Shown: piece after piece, positions 27,236 through 36,229 of the stretch | Numbering within the stretch: position 1 is the first letter of the stretch | How the letters are laid out: every line of letters starts with the position of its first letter | Notes under the pieces: generated by a model | What the model saw: only the letters and a program-made list of their open reading frames with translations | What the model was told of the DNA's origin: nothing | Database searches by the model: none | Translations under genes and position numbers: made by a program | Assembly (NCBI RefSeq): GCF_008935075.1 | Contig: NZ_CP044545.1 | Location: 3,165,587 to 3,229,586, forward strand | Length of the DNA: 64,000 bases | From: Pradoshia sp. D12 | Lineage (GTDB): Bacteria; Bacillota; Bacilli; Bacillales; Pradoshiaceae | Direction of reading: 5' to 3'

Positions 27236-28441
27236 TTAGAATAAATCCTCTGTTTCCGATTCTTTCTCCTTACCTGTGAAAACTAACATTTCTGTTTTAT
27301 CCAATGCCTCTTTAATTAAAGGTTCAAAATCGACATAGCTCTCATAATGACCGACTTTTTCTCTTTTTGGCTTAGTTTTGGGATTAGCTGGTGTAAACAC
27401 CGTACAGCAATCCTCAAAAGGACGTATGGATATCTCATGAGTATCAATTTTCTCTGCAATTTCAATAATATCTGTTTTATCCATTGCTATAAGCGGCCTC
27501 AGAATTGGTGTATTTGTAACCTCATTAATTGTAAACATGCTTTCCATCGTCTGGCTGGCTACTTGGCCTAAACTTTCACCAGTCACAATCGCGAGCGCAT
27601 TTTGTTTTTCTCTGATTGCATCAGTAATTCGCAGCATCAATCTGCGTGTGGTTGTCATTGTGTAGTTATCAGGTATTTGCTTTTGAATCAATTTTTGAAT
27701 TTCGGTAAATGGCACAACATGCAGTACCATACGTCCATTGACTTCTGCCAGCTTATTCGCTAAATCAATTACCTTTTGTTTCGAGCGTTCGCTTGTGAAG
27801 GGAGGACTGTAGAAATGTACACATTCAATCTCTACTCCCCTTTTCATCGTTAAATATCCCGCAACCGGGCTATCAATCCCTCCAGAAAGCATGAGCATTG
27901 CTGAGCCGCTGCTTCCTATTGGCAATCCGCCAGCTCCAATAATTTTTTCACCCGTAATATAAGCAGCATCCTGGCGTACTTCGACTCTCAATTTCAAATC
28001 TGGATTGTGAACATCGACCGTTAAACCGTCTACATGCTGCAAGCAATATCCCCCTACCAAGCCATTTAAATCATATGTTGAATAGGGATAGGTTTTATCA
28101 GCACGCTTAGCATCAATTTTAAACGTACGAATTTTTGTTGTTAGATGATTTATATAAAACAAAGCTGATTCCTGAATGGCTGAGATTTCTTTATCAACCT
28201 TTAAAGCCGGACTTATCGAAGAAATGCCATATATTTTTTTGAGAATATCCATAATCGGCTTGTAATCTGCACCTTGTAAGTGAACATACATTCTCTCGTG
28301 CTGCGCCTCAATACGAACCTCCGGATAATCTGACAATGCTTTTTTTATATTTTTACGTAATTGAACAATAAAGCCTTTACGATTCCTTTTCTTCAATGTA
28401 ATCTCACCATAGCGGATTACGATATGATCAAATCTTATCAT
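27236..28441 (-). CDS. thiI: tRNA 4-thiouridylation / thiamine synthesis protein ThiI
   Basis: ThiI adenylates tRNA uridine-8 and transfers sulfur to make 4-thiouridine. The 401-residue protein has the N-terminal ferredoxin-like and THUMP domains (about residues 1-165) and a PP-loop AANH domain with MLMLSGGIDSPVAG (about 182-195). It lacks the rhodanese domain of the E. coli protein, as is normal in Bacillus, where NifZ supplies sulfur. The start overlaps the nifZ stop by 4 bases (ATGA), a tight operon. C-terminal charged tail KEKESETEDLF. Confidence 0.95.
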   Translation of the reverse strand: MIRFDHIVIRYGEITLKKRNRKGFIVQLRKNIKKALSDYPEVRIEAQHERMYVHLQGADYKPIMDILKKIYGISSISPALKVDKEISAIQESALFYINHLTTKIRTFKIDAKRADKTYPYSTYDLNGLVGGYCLQHVDGLTVDVHNPDLKLRVEVRQDAAYITGEKIIGAGGLPIGSSGSAMLMLSGGIDSPVAGYLTMKRGVEIECVHFYSPPFTSERSKQKVIDLANKLAEVNGRMVLHVVPFTEIQKLIQKQIPDNYTMTTTRRLMLRITDAIREKQNALAIVTGESLGQVASQTMESMFTINEVTNTPILRPLIAMDKTDIIEIAEKIDTHEISIRPFEDCCTVFTPANPKTKPKREKVGHYESYVDFEPLIKEALDKTEMLVFTGKEKESETEDLF

Positions 28442-29583
28442 TTCTTTCTTACCTCACTTAACATTTGGATTGCTCTTTCAATTTCCTTAAGTGCCTGCTC
28501 TATTTCTTCCTTCGAATGATCATAATCTAAGCTTATTCGTATGGAACTGCCGGCTATTTGCTCATTTTTTCCCATAGCGAGAAGTGTTTGGCTAACCGTT
28601 TTTTTCTTTGATGAACAAGCACTGTTTGTTGAGACATAGATTCCAAACTCACCCAAAGTATGAACGAATGTCTCTGATTTAAGTCCCGGAATTGAAAAAT
28701 TAATAATATGTGGAGCTGCATGTTCTATAGGTGAATTGATGACAACATTCTCCATTTTGGATAGCTCTTGAAGTATCAGAGTACGGTACTCGTTCATTCT
28801 TCTACTGCCGTCCCTGCTCTTTTCGATTGCCAATCTCATTGCTTTTGCCAAAGATACGGCCCCAGCCAAGCTTTCCGTCCCACTGCGCATGCCTCTTTCT
28901 TGGTTCCCCCCGGCAATTAACGGTGAAAGTGTAATTCCCTCTCTGGCAAATAGAATTCCGGTGCCTTTTAATCCATGGAATTTATGTCCTGATAAAGAAT
29001 ATAAATCGATATGAGCATCACGTAAAGAGAGTTCGACTTTACCAAAGCCCTGAACCCCATCTACATGAAAATGTATTTTAGGATAACTCTTCAAAAAATG
29101 TCCTATTTCATAAATTGGTTGTACAGTTCCCACTTCGTTATTAACATGCATAACTGACACCAATATTGTATCTTCTCGGATTGCTTCCTTAACTTGCTCA
29201 ATTTCAACTCTGCCATCTTGATTAACAGGCAAGTAGGTTACGTCATAGCCAAGTTCCTTTAGCTGTTCAAACGGTCTTTTTACGGAAGGATGCTCGATTG
29301 AGGTGGTAATAATATGCTTCCCTCTGTTTCGATAATTTTCTGCTATTCCTTTTATGGCCAGATTATTGCTTTCAGACCCTCCTGAAGTAAAGATAATCTC
29401 TGTAGCCTTTACTCCCAGAAGACCCGCGACCTGTTCTCTAGCCTGTGCTAACAGTTTTTCTGACTTCCCTCCGAAGCCATGTAAAGAGGATGGATTCCCC
29501 CAGAAATCGGCAGTAACCTTTGCGAAGGAATCAATCACTTCCTTATAGGGTTTTGTTGTCGCGCTATTATCTAAATAAATCAT
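28438..29583 (-). CDS. nifZ: Cysteine desulfurase NifZ
   Basis: A 381-residue PLP-dependent cysteine desulfurase that donates sulfur to ThiI for tRNA thiolation. It begins MIYLDNSATTKP, has the PLP lysine in LSGHKFHGLKGTG (about residue 203) and the catalytic cysteine in NSACSSKKKT (about residue 325). From the ATG at 29583 a GGAAGGGG site is well placed; the in-frame start at 29604 overlaps that site. In B. subtilis braB adjoins nifZ; it is absent here. Confidence 0.94.
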   Translation of the reverse strand: MIYLDNSATTKPYKEVIDSFAKVTADFWGNPSSLHGFGGKSEKLLAQAREQVAGLLGVKATEIIFTSGGSESNNLAIKGIAENYRNRGKHIITTSIEHPSVKRPFEQLKELGYDVTYLPVNQDGRVEIEQVKEAIREDTILVSVMHVNNEVGTVQPIYEIGHFLKSYPKIHFHVDGVQGFGKVELSLRDAHIDLYSLSGHKFHGLKGTGILFAREGITLSPLIAGGNQERGMRSGTESLAGAVSLAKAMRLAIEKSRDGSRRMNEYRTLILQELSKMENVVINSPIEHAAPHIINFSIPGLKSETFVHTLGEFGIYVSTNSACSSKKKTVSQTLLAMGKNEQIAGSSIRISLDYDHSKEEIEQALKEIERAIQMLSEVRKK

Positions 29584-29689
29584 GCTTTTTCCCCTTCCTA
29601 TCAATAAGAAAATGTAGCATATCCTGTCCTGTTTATAAAGTAATTTTCTCTTATGCCTCTATCTTATGCTGGATTGAACAAAGAAAAAA

Positions 29690-29714
29690 ACCAGACTGGT
29701 AAGTCCAGACTGGT
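29690..29714 (-). terminator. Terminator of ezrA
   Basis: Two CCAGACTGG-type arms form a 10-bp stem with one central mismatch, followed by seven T on the minus strand, directly after the ezrA stop. Confidence 0.75.
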
Positions 29715-31409
29715 CTATACATTGCTATGTTCAAGATACTCTTGGATTTTTTTTAACGAACCCGGTTCAACTTTTTCAATTGCCTCAGCTGCATGCTCTA
29801 AAGCATCTTGGTATTGATAATTGCGGAATTGCTTTTCTGCTTCGGTCAGGGCAATAGCAACTGAAGGGAATTTGCTTCTATATCGATTGCCGTATTGAAT
29901 AACCTTCTCGGCCAACATTACTTGTTCAGTCAATTCAACAGTAGCCTCCTGAACACGACTAACCGCAACACTTGCAATATCCAGATGGTGCATGACTGCA
30001 TTCATATTCAATGGTTTTTCTTCCAATTTCTCTTTTACTTCTTCAATGCTTTCTTTTGCTTGTATAACCATTAATTCATAAGAAGTTGGAAGACCCGGTA
30101 AATTGCTTCCTTTGATGATTCGTAAGGATTCCGTCATGCTTTGATGCAACTTCCTTATCGTTTCTCTTGATTCCAATTCATCCTTACGCAGAGTATTTAA
30201 TTTCTCTTCAAATTCTTTTTGTAAGTCTTTCAGTTCATCCAATTTGGATTCAAGCTCAACGATGTCCTCTTTTAATACCGTATAAGCTGTCTCTCTTTCG
30301 TATATTTTCTCTTTAAGCATTTCCCATTTTGATTTCAATGTAATCAGTGTTTTATCAAGATTAGAACGTGCATCAAGTTCCTTCTCCGGCATTTGATAGA
30401 TTTGTTTCACCAATTCTGTCTCTTCATCAAGTCTCTCAAGCTGATCAATTGATTTATCTAGCTTTTGCTGATACAAATCCTTAACTGATAAAACATACTG
30501 ACGTGCCACAACCTCTTTTTCCAACAAATCATAATAGGATTGAATGGATTCGTTTAATTCCTCGATTCCTTTTGCAGCTTCTTCGGTGTTTATGTCAACA
30601 ATATATTCCTTATATTTTTCTAGATTTTCTTCCATTTTTTCAATTTCATTTTCAAAAAACATATGACTTAACGGATATCCTTGCTCACACATTTCCGCAT
30701 ATCCCATTTTAAGTTCATGCAAAAGTCCCGGTATATGTATTTGGCAATGCCCAATTAAATCAGGAATCAAATCCAATTTTTCTTTCAGGTTTTGCAATTT
30801 AGCCTGGATGCCCAGTACTTGCTCTCTAGCCTCTAAGTAATCACCTGATTCTGTTTGGTTATTGAATGTGTCAAAATCCAGAGCAAGCTTATCAAATTCC
30901 TCTTCCAATTTACCCGCAGCTTCACCAAATGAATGACGGTGTGCCAATAAACGTTTCTTCTGTTCACGATAAGCTAATAAAAGCTCTTCAACTAATTTTT
31001 TATTTTGCTCCTCGCTGCCCACCAATTCATTTAATTCATGCAGCATCGCTGAAAGTGTAATTTCGATTTCTTCAATAATATGCTCAATCTTCTTTTGAAC
31101 CTGCACTGATTTATTAAATCGGTACTTGTCAGCATATTCTTCTGCATCAAACAGCAGGGTCTCAACATCGGCAAGGCGATCCGTTTGGATTGTATCCCAT
31201 TCGTTACGCCATCTTTCAAACATTCTCTCTGTTTGACCAGTCATATTCAAACTTTTTACCCTGGCTAATTCTTCTGCTATCGGCCTGTTCATGATGTCAA
31301 TTTTTTTCTCTGCAAGTCTATCTATTTCTTTGTAGTGTTTCTTCCTTGCCAATATTCCAATAATAAAGGCAATAAAGATAATCACCAATATCCCTATTAC
31401 ATACTCCAT
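29715..31409 (-). CDS. ezrA: Septation ring formation regulator EzrA
   Basis: EzrA is a membrane-anchored spectrin-like protein that restrains FtsZ ring assembly and joins the divisome. From the ATG at 31409 the protein has 564 residues, with one N-terminal transmembrane helix (about residues 2-22) and then continuous coiled coil to the C-terminus. The family QNR-like region lies late in the protein (SKFPSVAIALTEAEKQFRNYQYQDALEHA). GGAGG sits 8 bases before the start; a longer in-frame reading to 31466 lacks one. Confidence 0.95.
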   Translation of the reverse strand: MEYVIGILVIIFIAFIIGILARKKHYKEIDRLAEKKIDIMNRPIAEELARVKSLNMTGQTERMFERWRNEWDTIQTDRLADVETLLFDAEEYADKYRFNKSVQVQKKIEHIIEEIEITLSAMLHELNELVGSEEQNKKLVEELLLAYREQKKRLLAHRHSFGEAAGKLEEEFDKLALDFDTFNNQTESGDYLEAREQVLGIQAKLQNLKEKLDLIPDLIGHCQIHIPGLLHELKMGYAEMCEQGYPLSHMFFENEIEKMEENLEKYKEYIVDINTEEAAKGIEELNESIQSYYDLLEKEVVARQYVLSVKDLYQQKLDKSIDQLERLDEETELVKQIYQMPEKELDARSNLDKTLITLKSKWEMLKEKIYERETAYTVLKEDIVELESKLDELKDLQKEFEEKLNTLRKDELESRETIRKLHQSMTESLRIIKGSNLPGLPTSYELMVIQAKESIEEVKEKLEEKPLNMNAVMHHLDIASVAVSRVQEATVELTEQVMLAEKVIQYGNRYRSKFPSVAIALTEAEKQFRNYQYQDALEHAAEAIEKVEPGSLKKIQEYLEHSNV

Positions 31410-31437
31410 ATGAAGCCTCCTATTCAAAACGAGACAG

Positions 31438-31466
31438 ATAATATATATAAATAAGTTCAATATCAA
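31438..31466 (-). promoter_or_regulatory. Sigma-A promoter of ezrA
   Basis: On the minus strand TTGATA, a 17-base spacer and TATTAT lie 28 bases upstream of the ezrA start codon. Confidence 0.7.
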
Positions 31467-31580
31467 TGATTTAATGATAACATGGTATAAAGTATTTTTA
31501 ACTAATAAAATCTACTTTTTCTACAAAAAATTATTCAATGCCCTCTTTTAATATCCAGAAAATATATTTTATTTAAAATA

Positions 31581-31589
31581 TTTGTCGAA
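31581..31589 (+). promoter_or_regulatory. Possible Spo0A box before hisJ
   Basis: TTTGTCGAA is an exact 0A-box and directly abuts the AAAGGAGG ribosome binding site of hisJ. Position so close to the start would allow only repression or roadblock, and a chance match in AT-rich DNA is possible. Confidence 0.4.
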
Positions 31590-31604
31590 AAGGAGGCTTT
31601 CTCG

Positions 31605-32417
31605 ATGAAATTTAAGGACGGACATGTACATACCCCATATTGTCCGCACGGAACAGATGAACCCGTTTTTGCTTATATTGAAAAAGCGATAGCGCTGGGG
31701 TACGAAGAAATCACCTTTACCGAACACGCTCCTTTACCAAAAGGGTTTATTGATCCGGCTCCAACACGGGATAGTTCCATACAAATGGATCAGTTATTCA
31801 CATATATAGAGGAAATAAGGCGTTGTAAAGAGAAGTATAAGGCGAAGGTTGCTATTAATATTGGTTTGGAAGTGGATTATATAGATGGCTGGGAACAGGA
31901 AACAACAGAATTCCTGAATGAAATTGGCCCTTATTTGGATGACTCGATTCTGTCGGTTCACTTTTTAAAGAATCAAAACGACTGGTATTGCCTGGATTAT
32001 AGTGAAACAGAATTCGGTCATATGATAGAACAATACCAATCTGTTGATCAACTATATAAGGCTTATTACCATACCCTTCAAAAATCGATTATAAGTGATT
32101 TGGGGACATTTAAGCCCAAACGGGTAGGCCATATTTCTCTAATTACAAAATTCCAGAAAAAGTATCCAAGCAATGCCCCATTAGAATCCTATTTACTACC
32201 AATACTTTCATTAATAAAAGAACGTGGGTATGAACTGGATTTAAACACGGCCGGCCTTTTTAAACCCTTGTGCGGTGAGACGTACCCTCCCATCCCCTTT
32301 ATTCAGGCAGCCATAAAAATGGGGATCCCTCTCTGTTATGGATCTGACGCTCACCATCCGGAAGATCTTGGAAGAGGATTAGATGTACTAAAAACAAAAA
32401 TCTTAACAAACGAATAA
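31605..32417 (+). CDS. hisJ: Histidinol-phosphatase, PHP family
   Basis: A 270-residue PHP-domain phosphatase for histidinol phosphate in histidine synthesis. The trinuclear metal site is visible in DGHVHTPYCPHGT at the N-terminus, FTEHAP, a middle SVHFL histidine, and CYGSDAHHPEDLG near the end. The AAAGGAGG site is ideal. The gene lies apart from other his genes, between ezrA and refZ as in B. subtilis. Only 15 bases separate its stop from the convergent refZ stop, with no visible terminator. Confidence 0.93.
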   Translation: MKFKDGHVHTPYCPHGTDEPVFAYIEKAIALGYEEITFTEHAPLPKGFIDPAPTRDSSIQMDQLFTYIEEIRRCKEKYKAKVAINIGLEVDYIDGWEQETTEFLNEIGPYLDDSILSVHFLKNQNDWYCLDYSETEFGHMIEQYQSVDQLYKAYYHTLQKSIISDLGTFKPKRVGHISLITKFQKKYPSNAPLESYLLPILSLIKERGYELDLNTAGLFKPLCGETYPPIPFIQAAIKMGIPLCYGSDAHHPEDLGRGLDVLKTKILTNE

Positions 32418-32432
32418 TCGCTTAGCATCCAG

Positions 32433-33065
32433 TCAGATGGGGACAGGGCAAACACGCTCCTCAAATAAGCAGTCATTAAGAAATCGTTCAATCTCTAACT
32501 GATACTTGTTTATAAAATACAATTCGTTCGTAAATAATTGCCAAACCTCACTGAAGTATTGGGCCTGAATAAAGGGTTCATTCAGTAATGCTTTTAGCTT
32601 CATGACAAACATAGATGGATTAATCTTTTTTAATTCACCGCAATCCATACCAGCATCAAGGAATAAATTAATATAAAATTTTTCTTTCGATAAATAGGTT
32701 GTATAGATTTCTCTGTTCAGGCTTGAGTCTACTGATATTTCTCTTAATACAAGACGTGTTAATAGGAACTTTTCTCTGTAATAATGCAAGCAAAATTTGG
32801 TATACTTTAAGACACATTCTTTCGGACCAATGAGTGGGAGTTGTTCAGCGATATTTTCAATACCGCTTATATAGCCTTCGAAGAAATCTGTAAAACAATA
32901 TTCAAGGAGACCTTGCTTATGCTGAAAGTGATAAGCTATATTTGCTGAATTACCTCCGGCACGGCCAGCGATATCTCTGATTGAAGTTGCTGAATAACCT
33001 TTCATATAGAATAAATAGACAGCAGCTTCAAAAATATCATCTTTTTTATTCGATAGTTTATCCAT
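32433..33065 (-). CDS. refZ: TetR-family regulator RefZ
   Basis: A 210-residue TetR-type DNA-binding protein. The N-terminal helix-turn-helix reads SIRDIAGRAGGNSANIAYHFQHKQGLL. In B. subtilis RefZ binds palindromic sites near the origin and helps place the polar septum and capture the chromosome during sporulation, acting on FtsZ. I choose the ATG at 33065, with GGGGGAAG upstream; a further in-frame start at 33095 precedes that site. Identity rests on position and domain type; the ligand-binding half is variable in this family. Confidence 0.85.
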   Translation of the reverse strand: MDKLSNKKDDIFEAAVYLFYMKGYSATSIRDIAGRAGGNSANIAYHFQHKQGLLEYCFTDFFEGYISGIENIAEQLPLIGPKECVLKYTKFCLHYYREKFLLTRLVLREISVDSSLNREIYTTYLSKEKFYINLFLDAGMDCGELKKINPSMFVMKLKALLNEPFIQAQYFSEVWQLFTNELYFINKYQLEIERFLNDCLFEERVCPVPI

Positions 33066-33417
33066 AAATTTATCTTCCCCCTTTATGATTAACATTCTCT
33101 AGGAATGTCAGATGACAAAGTGAAACCTTGCTCGGCGGGGAGTTCTTTCATCCAACACCGAGTATTCGTTGAACCAATCGGGGATATTGCGCTAAGACCT
33201 ACACAGAACCGTAATAGAAGTGAAGTCTTCGTGCTAATTTGAAAGGAATAAAAGCCGTTCTAGCATAAGCTGTGCGTTCACATGGATTTTCTCTTATACA
33301 TGAAGTAGTTCTTCTTTTTAGAGACTTATCCTTCTATAACTTCTCGACAAAAAAGACAGTACTGACTATGGTTAGAGGTTATTCTCTATTGAGGGTAACA
33401 ATGAAAGGAGAATGATG
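33066..33417. promoter_or_regulatory. Divergent control region between refZ and ytsP
   Basis: About 350 bases without a gene. It is GC-richer than neighbouring spacers between about 33,125 and 33,240, contains a CTCGG...CCGAG inverted repeat (about 33,130-33,162), and an 8-of-9 Spo0A box (reverse of CTCGACAAA at 33,343-33,351). RefZ is known to be controlled by sigma-H and Spo0A in B. subtilis, so a sporulation input is plausible. Promoters could not be fixed. Confidence 0.4.
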
Positions 33418-33897
33418 ATGTTTCAAGTCGGAAAATATAAAAAAACGAAACCAGAAAACTATCAAATGGTTAGCAAACAGCTGGAAGCCCTAATAGATGG
33501 TGAAACAAATTTAATTGCCAATTTGAGCAATGCTTCTGCCCTTTTAAATCAATTTTTGGACGACGTGAACTGGGTAGGATTCTACCTATATGAAGAGGAG
33601 CAACTGATACTTGGACCATTTCAAGGTCTCCCAGCCTGCATTCGAATTCCTTTAGGCAAGGGAGTATGCGGAACAGCGGCAGAAAAAAGAGAAATAATCA
33701 GGGTAATGGACGTACATCAATTCCCTGGACACATCGCCTGTGATGCTGCCACTCAATCAGAAATCGTTTTGCCGATTCTGAAGGATGGCCGTCTGATTGG
33801 TGTACTTGATATAGACAGTCCATCAAAGAATCGTTTTGACAAAGAAGATGAACATGGATTAAAACAATTTGTTGATATACTTGTCCAATCAATTTAA
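33418..33897 (+). CDS. ytsP: GAF-domain free methionine-(R)-sulfoxide reductase YtsP
   Basis: A 159-residue single GAF domain of the fRMsr type, which reduces free methionine-(R)-sulfoxide. The three expected cysteines are present in LPACIRIPLGKGVCGTA and HIACDAATQSE, and the active-site acidic residues in VLDIDSP. Three ATG codons stand in a row; I choose the third (33418), 7 bases from AAAGGAG, which gives the usual MFQV-like start. Position beside a diguanylate cyclase matches B. subtilis. Confidence 0.88.
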   Translation: MFQVGKYKKTKPENYQMVSKQLEALIDGETNLIANLSNASALLNQFLDDVNWVGFYLYEEEQLILGPFQGLPACIRIPLGKGVCGTAAEKREIIRVMDVHQFPGHIACDAATQSEIVLPILKDGRLIGVLDIDSPSKNRFDKEDEHGLKQFVDILVQSI

Positions 33898-33900
33898 AAA

Positions 33901-33938
33901 ACAAAAGGCTAAGCCAAAAATGAGCTTAGCCCTTTTGT
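33901..33938. terminator. Bidirectional terminator between ytsP and dgcP
   Basis: A 14-bp stem with one extra base on the right arm (33901-33914 and 33924-33938) lies between convergent genes, with A and T runs on both sides. Confidence 0.85.
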
Positions 33939-33939
33939 A

Positions 33940-35826
33940 TTAACAGGATACAATCATCTGATTTTTACCTGATCGCTTAGCTGTATACAGGGCATCATCT
34001 GCCCGCTTGAAAAGGTTTTTAATCGTATTGTTATTTTTCTGATTGGATTCCCAATACGATACACCGCAAGAAATGGTAACCGGAGGATTTGTTTCTTTTC
34101 TTACTTTTTCAACAAGTCTTTCCGCAACTGCTTTACCAGCCTCTATCGGTGCCTTTGGAAGGAAAATAGCCAGTTCTTCCCCGCCCCACCTTGTACCTAT
34201 ATCGGTGTCTCTAATACTATTTTTAATTAAATCAGCTACCTGAATAAGGACCTCGTCTCCCTTTTGGTGCCCATATGTATCATTTGTCAGCTTGAAATTA
34301 TCTATATCTATTAATATAAACGTTCCCTCAGTTTCAGAATTTATCAGTTCAAGCATTCTTCCTTCAAGATAATTTCTCGAATATAGACCTGTTAAATAAT
34401 CAGTTATGACCATCTTTTCAAGCTCTTCTCTTAATATTGAGTTCACAAATGCCATCGAAGAATGATGAATAAGAGACTGCATTAATTTAAACATATCAAA
34501 TGTAAAATGATACGGTACTCGATGAAGAACAATACAAAAACCATCCATCTTTCCACTATGTATCATAGGGAAAGCCATAAGGGATTTATAAGGGCCATCC
34601 TGCCCGACTTTATCCGAATCCATATCCCCAATATATAAAGCCTCCCGATCCTGCTCTAAGCTGCCTTTGACATATTGGATGTAGTGTTTAGATGTCTCTT
34701 CAGTGAAAAAAGGTGAACTTCCCGGGACAAGTTTTGTCTGTCCATTCCTAATCATAAAAAAGCCTACTTCGTCTGCGAGGAATGATTTATTTATTTGTTG
34801 CTTCATATAACTAACTGTTTCACTAAGCCTCAAGGTAGAATTTAGACGATGCGATGTTTCATTAATCAGACGTAAATCCGCAATTAAGCGTTTGGATTGT
34901 TCATATAATTGGGCATTCTCCAGTGCCCCGCCTGCCGTATTCGCGAGGAGAGAGATGAATTCGATTTCCGTATCAGGAAATATGACTGCTTCAGGTGCAA
35001 TAACTTGTAAAACCCCATAAACACCCTGCTTGCCTAATAAAGGCGCATACAACACAGAATTTTTCACTTCCATTGAATCCTCAAATTGAACACGACCGGA
35101 AACATATGCCTGCATGGCAGATAAATTTTCCCCATCCATTTCCAAACTTTTAATTGGAAGATTTAATGTGTTATCGCTATCCTGAGACATTAGCAAATAG
35201 TAAACAAAGGACGGATATACTTCACGCAGGGTTTCTATTACCTCCGCCAAAACGGAATGCATATTCATAGAGGAATGAAATTCTGTCGTAATCCGTTGCA
35301 ATAGTTTATATCGTTTCTCTTCCTTTTTTCGTTCTGAAATTGCAATTGCCTTGTGCAGTAATTCTCCTATCACTGTCCTCAATTCAGATAAATCAATTCT
35401 ATTATCATTTTTCAACTCTTTATTTTCAGAAAGAACTACAAATAGTCCCAGTAATTCTCCTTCATGATATAAAGGAATTCCCAAGGGGTATAATGTATCA
35501 GTTAATGATACACAGGCTTCCGTACATAAATCTTTCATTGAGGAGTTTAGTAAAGCATCAAGTGAAATGGTGCTAGCAAACTGATTTTGGAGTTCTGTTT
35601 TCGAAGCCGCTTTTTCCAGATAGAGCTTTTGTTTCCAAGGATCATTATAATAACAGGCAATCTCATCCACCCTTAATAATTCCAATAAGAAGTCGACCAT
35701 TTTATCTGTAAATCTATCTAAAAAGAGTTCATTATCATCTTTAATCATACATTCAACAAATAGACTTTTTAAATTTGTTTCCCAGCTCAGATTTAATTGA
35801 TTATCTACCATCACATTAATCAACAC
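33940..35826 (-). CDS. dgcP: Diguanylate cyclase with GAF domains (DgcP/YtrP type)
   Basis: A 628-residue soluble protein with two or three GAF-like sensor domains (about residues 30-165, 180-315 and 330-455) and a C-terminal GGDEF domain (about 465-628). The active-site loop reads RWGGEELAIF, a functional GGEEL variant, so it should make cyclic di-GMP. No RxxD inhibitory site is obvious before it. The N-terminus is uncertain: GTG at 35826, TTG, GTG and ATG (35811) codons are all in frame and the ribosome binding site (AGGTG) is weak. Position next to ytsP and rpsD matches B. subtilis. Confidence 0.88.
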   Translation of the reverse strand: MLINVMVDNQLNLSWETNLKSLFVECMIKDDNELFLDRFTDKMVDFLLELLRVDEIACYYNDPWKQKLYLEKAASKTELQNQFASTISLDALLNSSMKDLCTEACVSLTDTLYPLGIPLYHEGELLGLFVVLSENKELKNDNRIDLSELRTVIGELLHKAIAISERKKEEKRYKLLQRITTEFHSSMNMHSVLAEVIETLREVYPSFVYYLLMSQDSDNTLNLPIKSLEMDGENLSAMQAYVSGRVQFEDSMEVKNSVLYAPLLGKQGVYGVLQVIAPEAVIFPDTEIEFISLLANTAGGALENAQLYEQSKRLIADLRLINETSHRLNSTLRLSETVSYMKQQINKSFLADEVGFFMIRNGQTKLVPGSSPFFTEETSKHYIQYVKGSLEQDREALYIGDMDSDKVGQDGPYKSLMAFPMIHSGKMDGFCIVLHRVPYHFTFDMFKLMQSLIHHSSMAFVNSILREELEKMVITDYLTGLYSRNYLEGRMLELINSETEGTFILIDIDNFKLTNDTYGHQKGDEVLIQVADLIKNSIRDTDIGTRWGGEELAIFLPKAPIEAGKAVAERLVEKVRKETNPPVTISCGVSYWESNQKNNNTIKNLFKRADDALYTAKRSGKNQMIVSC

Positions 35827-36012
35827 CTGTTGTCATATTTTATTTCGTATTTTTTATAAATTTAGATTGATTTTTAAAAAAATAATACTTTATACCTGCA
35901 TTTTACCAATATATGCTAAAATAATCATTACTTTCTTTCAATATAATTACATTTTTTATTTAAACCTGTGAAGGAAGCATCATATTGTAACGATTCCATT
36001 TAAGAGAATCCC

Positions 36013-36041
36013 TTGACTTATGTAACAATAAATTATACAAT
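36013..36041 (+). promoter_or_regulatory. Sigma-A promoter of rpsD
   Basis: TTGACT (36013-36018), 17 bases, TACAAT (36036-36041). Each hexamer differs from consensus at one position, as expected for a ribosomal protein gene. The transcript would begin near 36048, leaving a leader of about 180 bases. Confidence 0.85.
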
Positions 36042-36047
36042 ATTCTT

Positions 36048-36215
36048 TGTGTAAAATATCGCAGCTTATGTTCACATCTTTATTCGTTCATTTCATTCCT
36101 CTACCATGAGGTGTATCTTGTAACCCGCTGCTGCTAGGGCGAAGGTACATGAAAATGAAATGGCAGTAATGTTTGTAAACATCAGTTTTTATTTTACAAA
36201 AATAAAAACATTCAA
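36048..36215 (+). promoter_or_regulatory. rpsD leader, S4 autoregulatory element
   Basis: The long leader holds an outer stem formed by TTCATTTCATT near 36,088-36,098 and AATGAAATGG near 36,156, enclosing a GC-richer conserved core (GTAACCCGCTGCTGCTAGGG, then CGAAGGTACATG). In B. subtilis S4 binds such an rpsD leader and represses its own translation. A further hairpin (GTTTTTATTTT with AAAATAAAAAC, about 36,185-36,210) lies just before the ribosome binding site. S4 binding is inferred from position and form. Confidence 0.75.
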
Positions 36216-36229
36216 GGAGGAGTCTTCTT

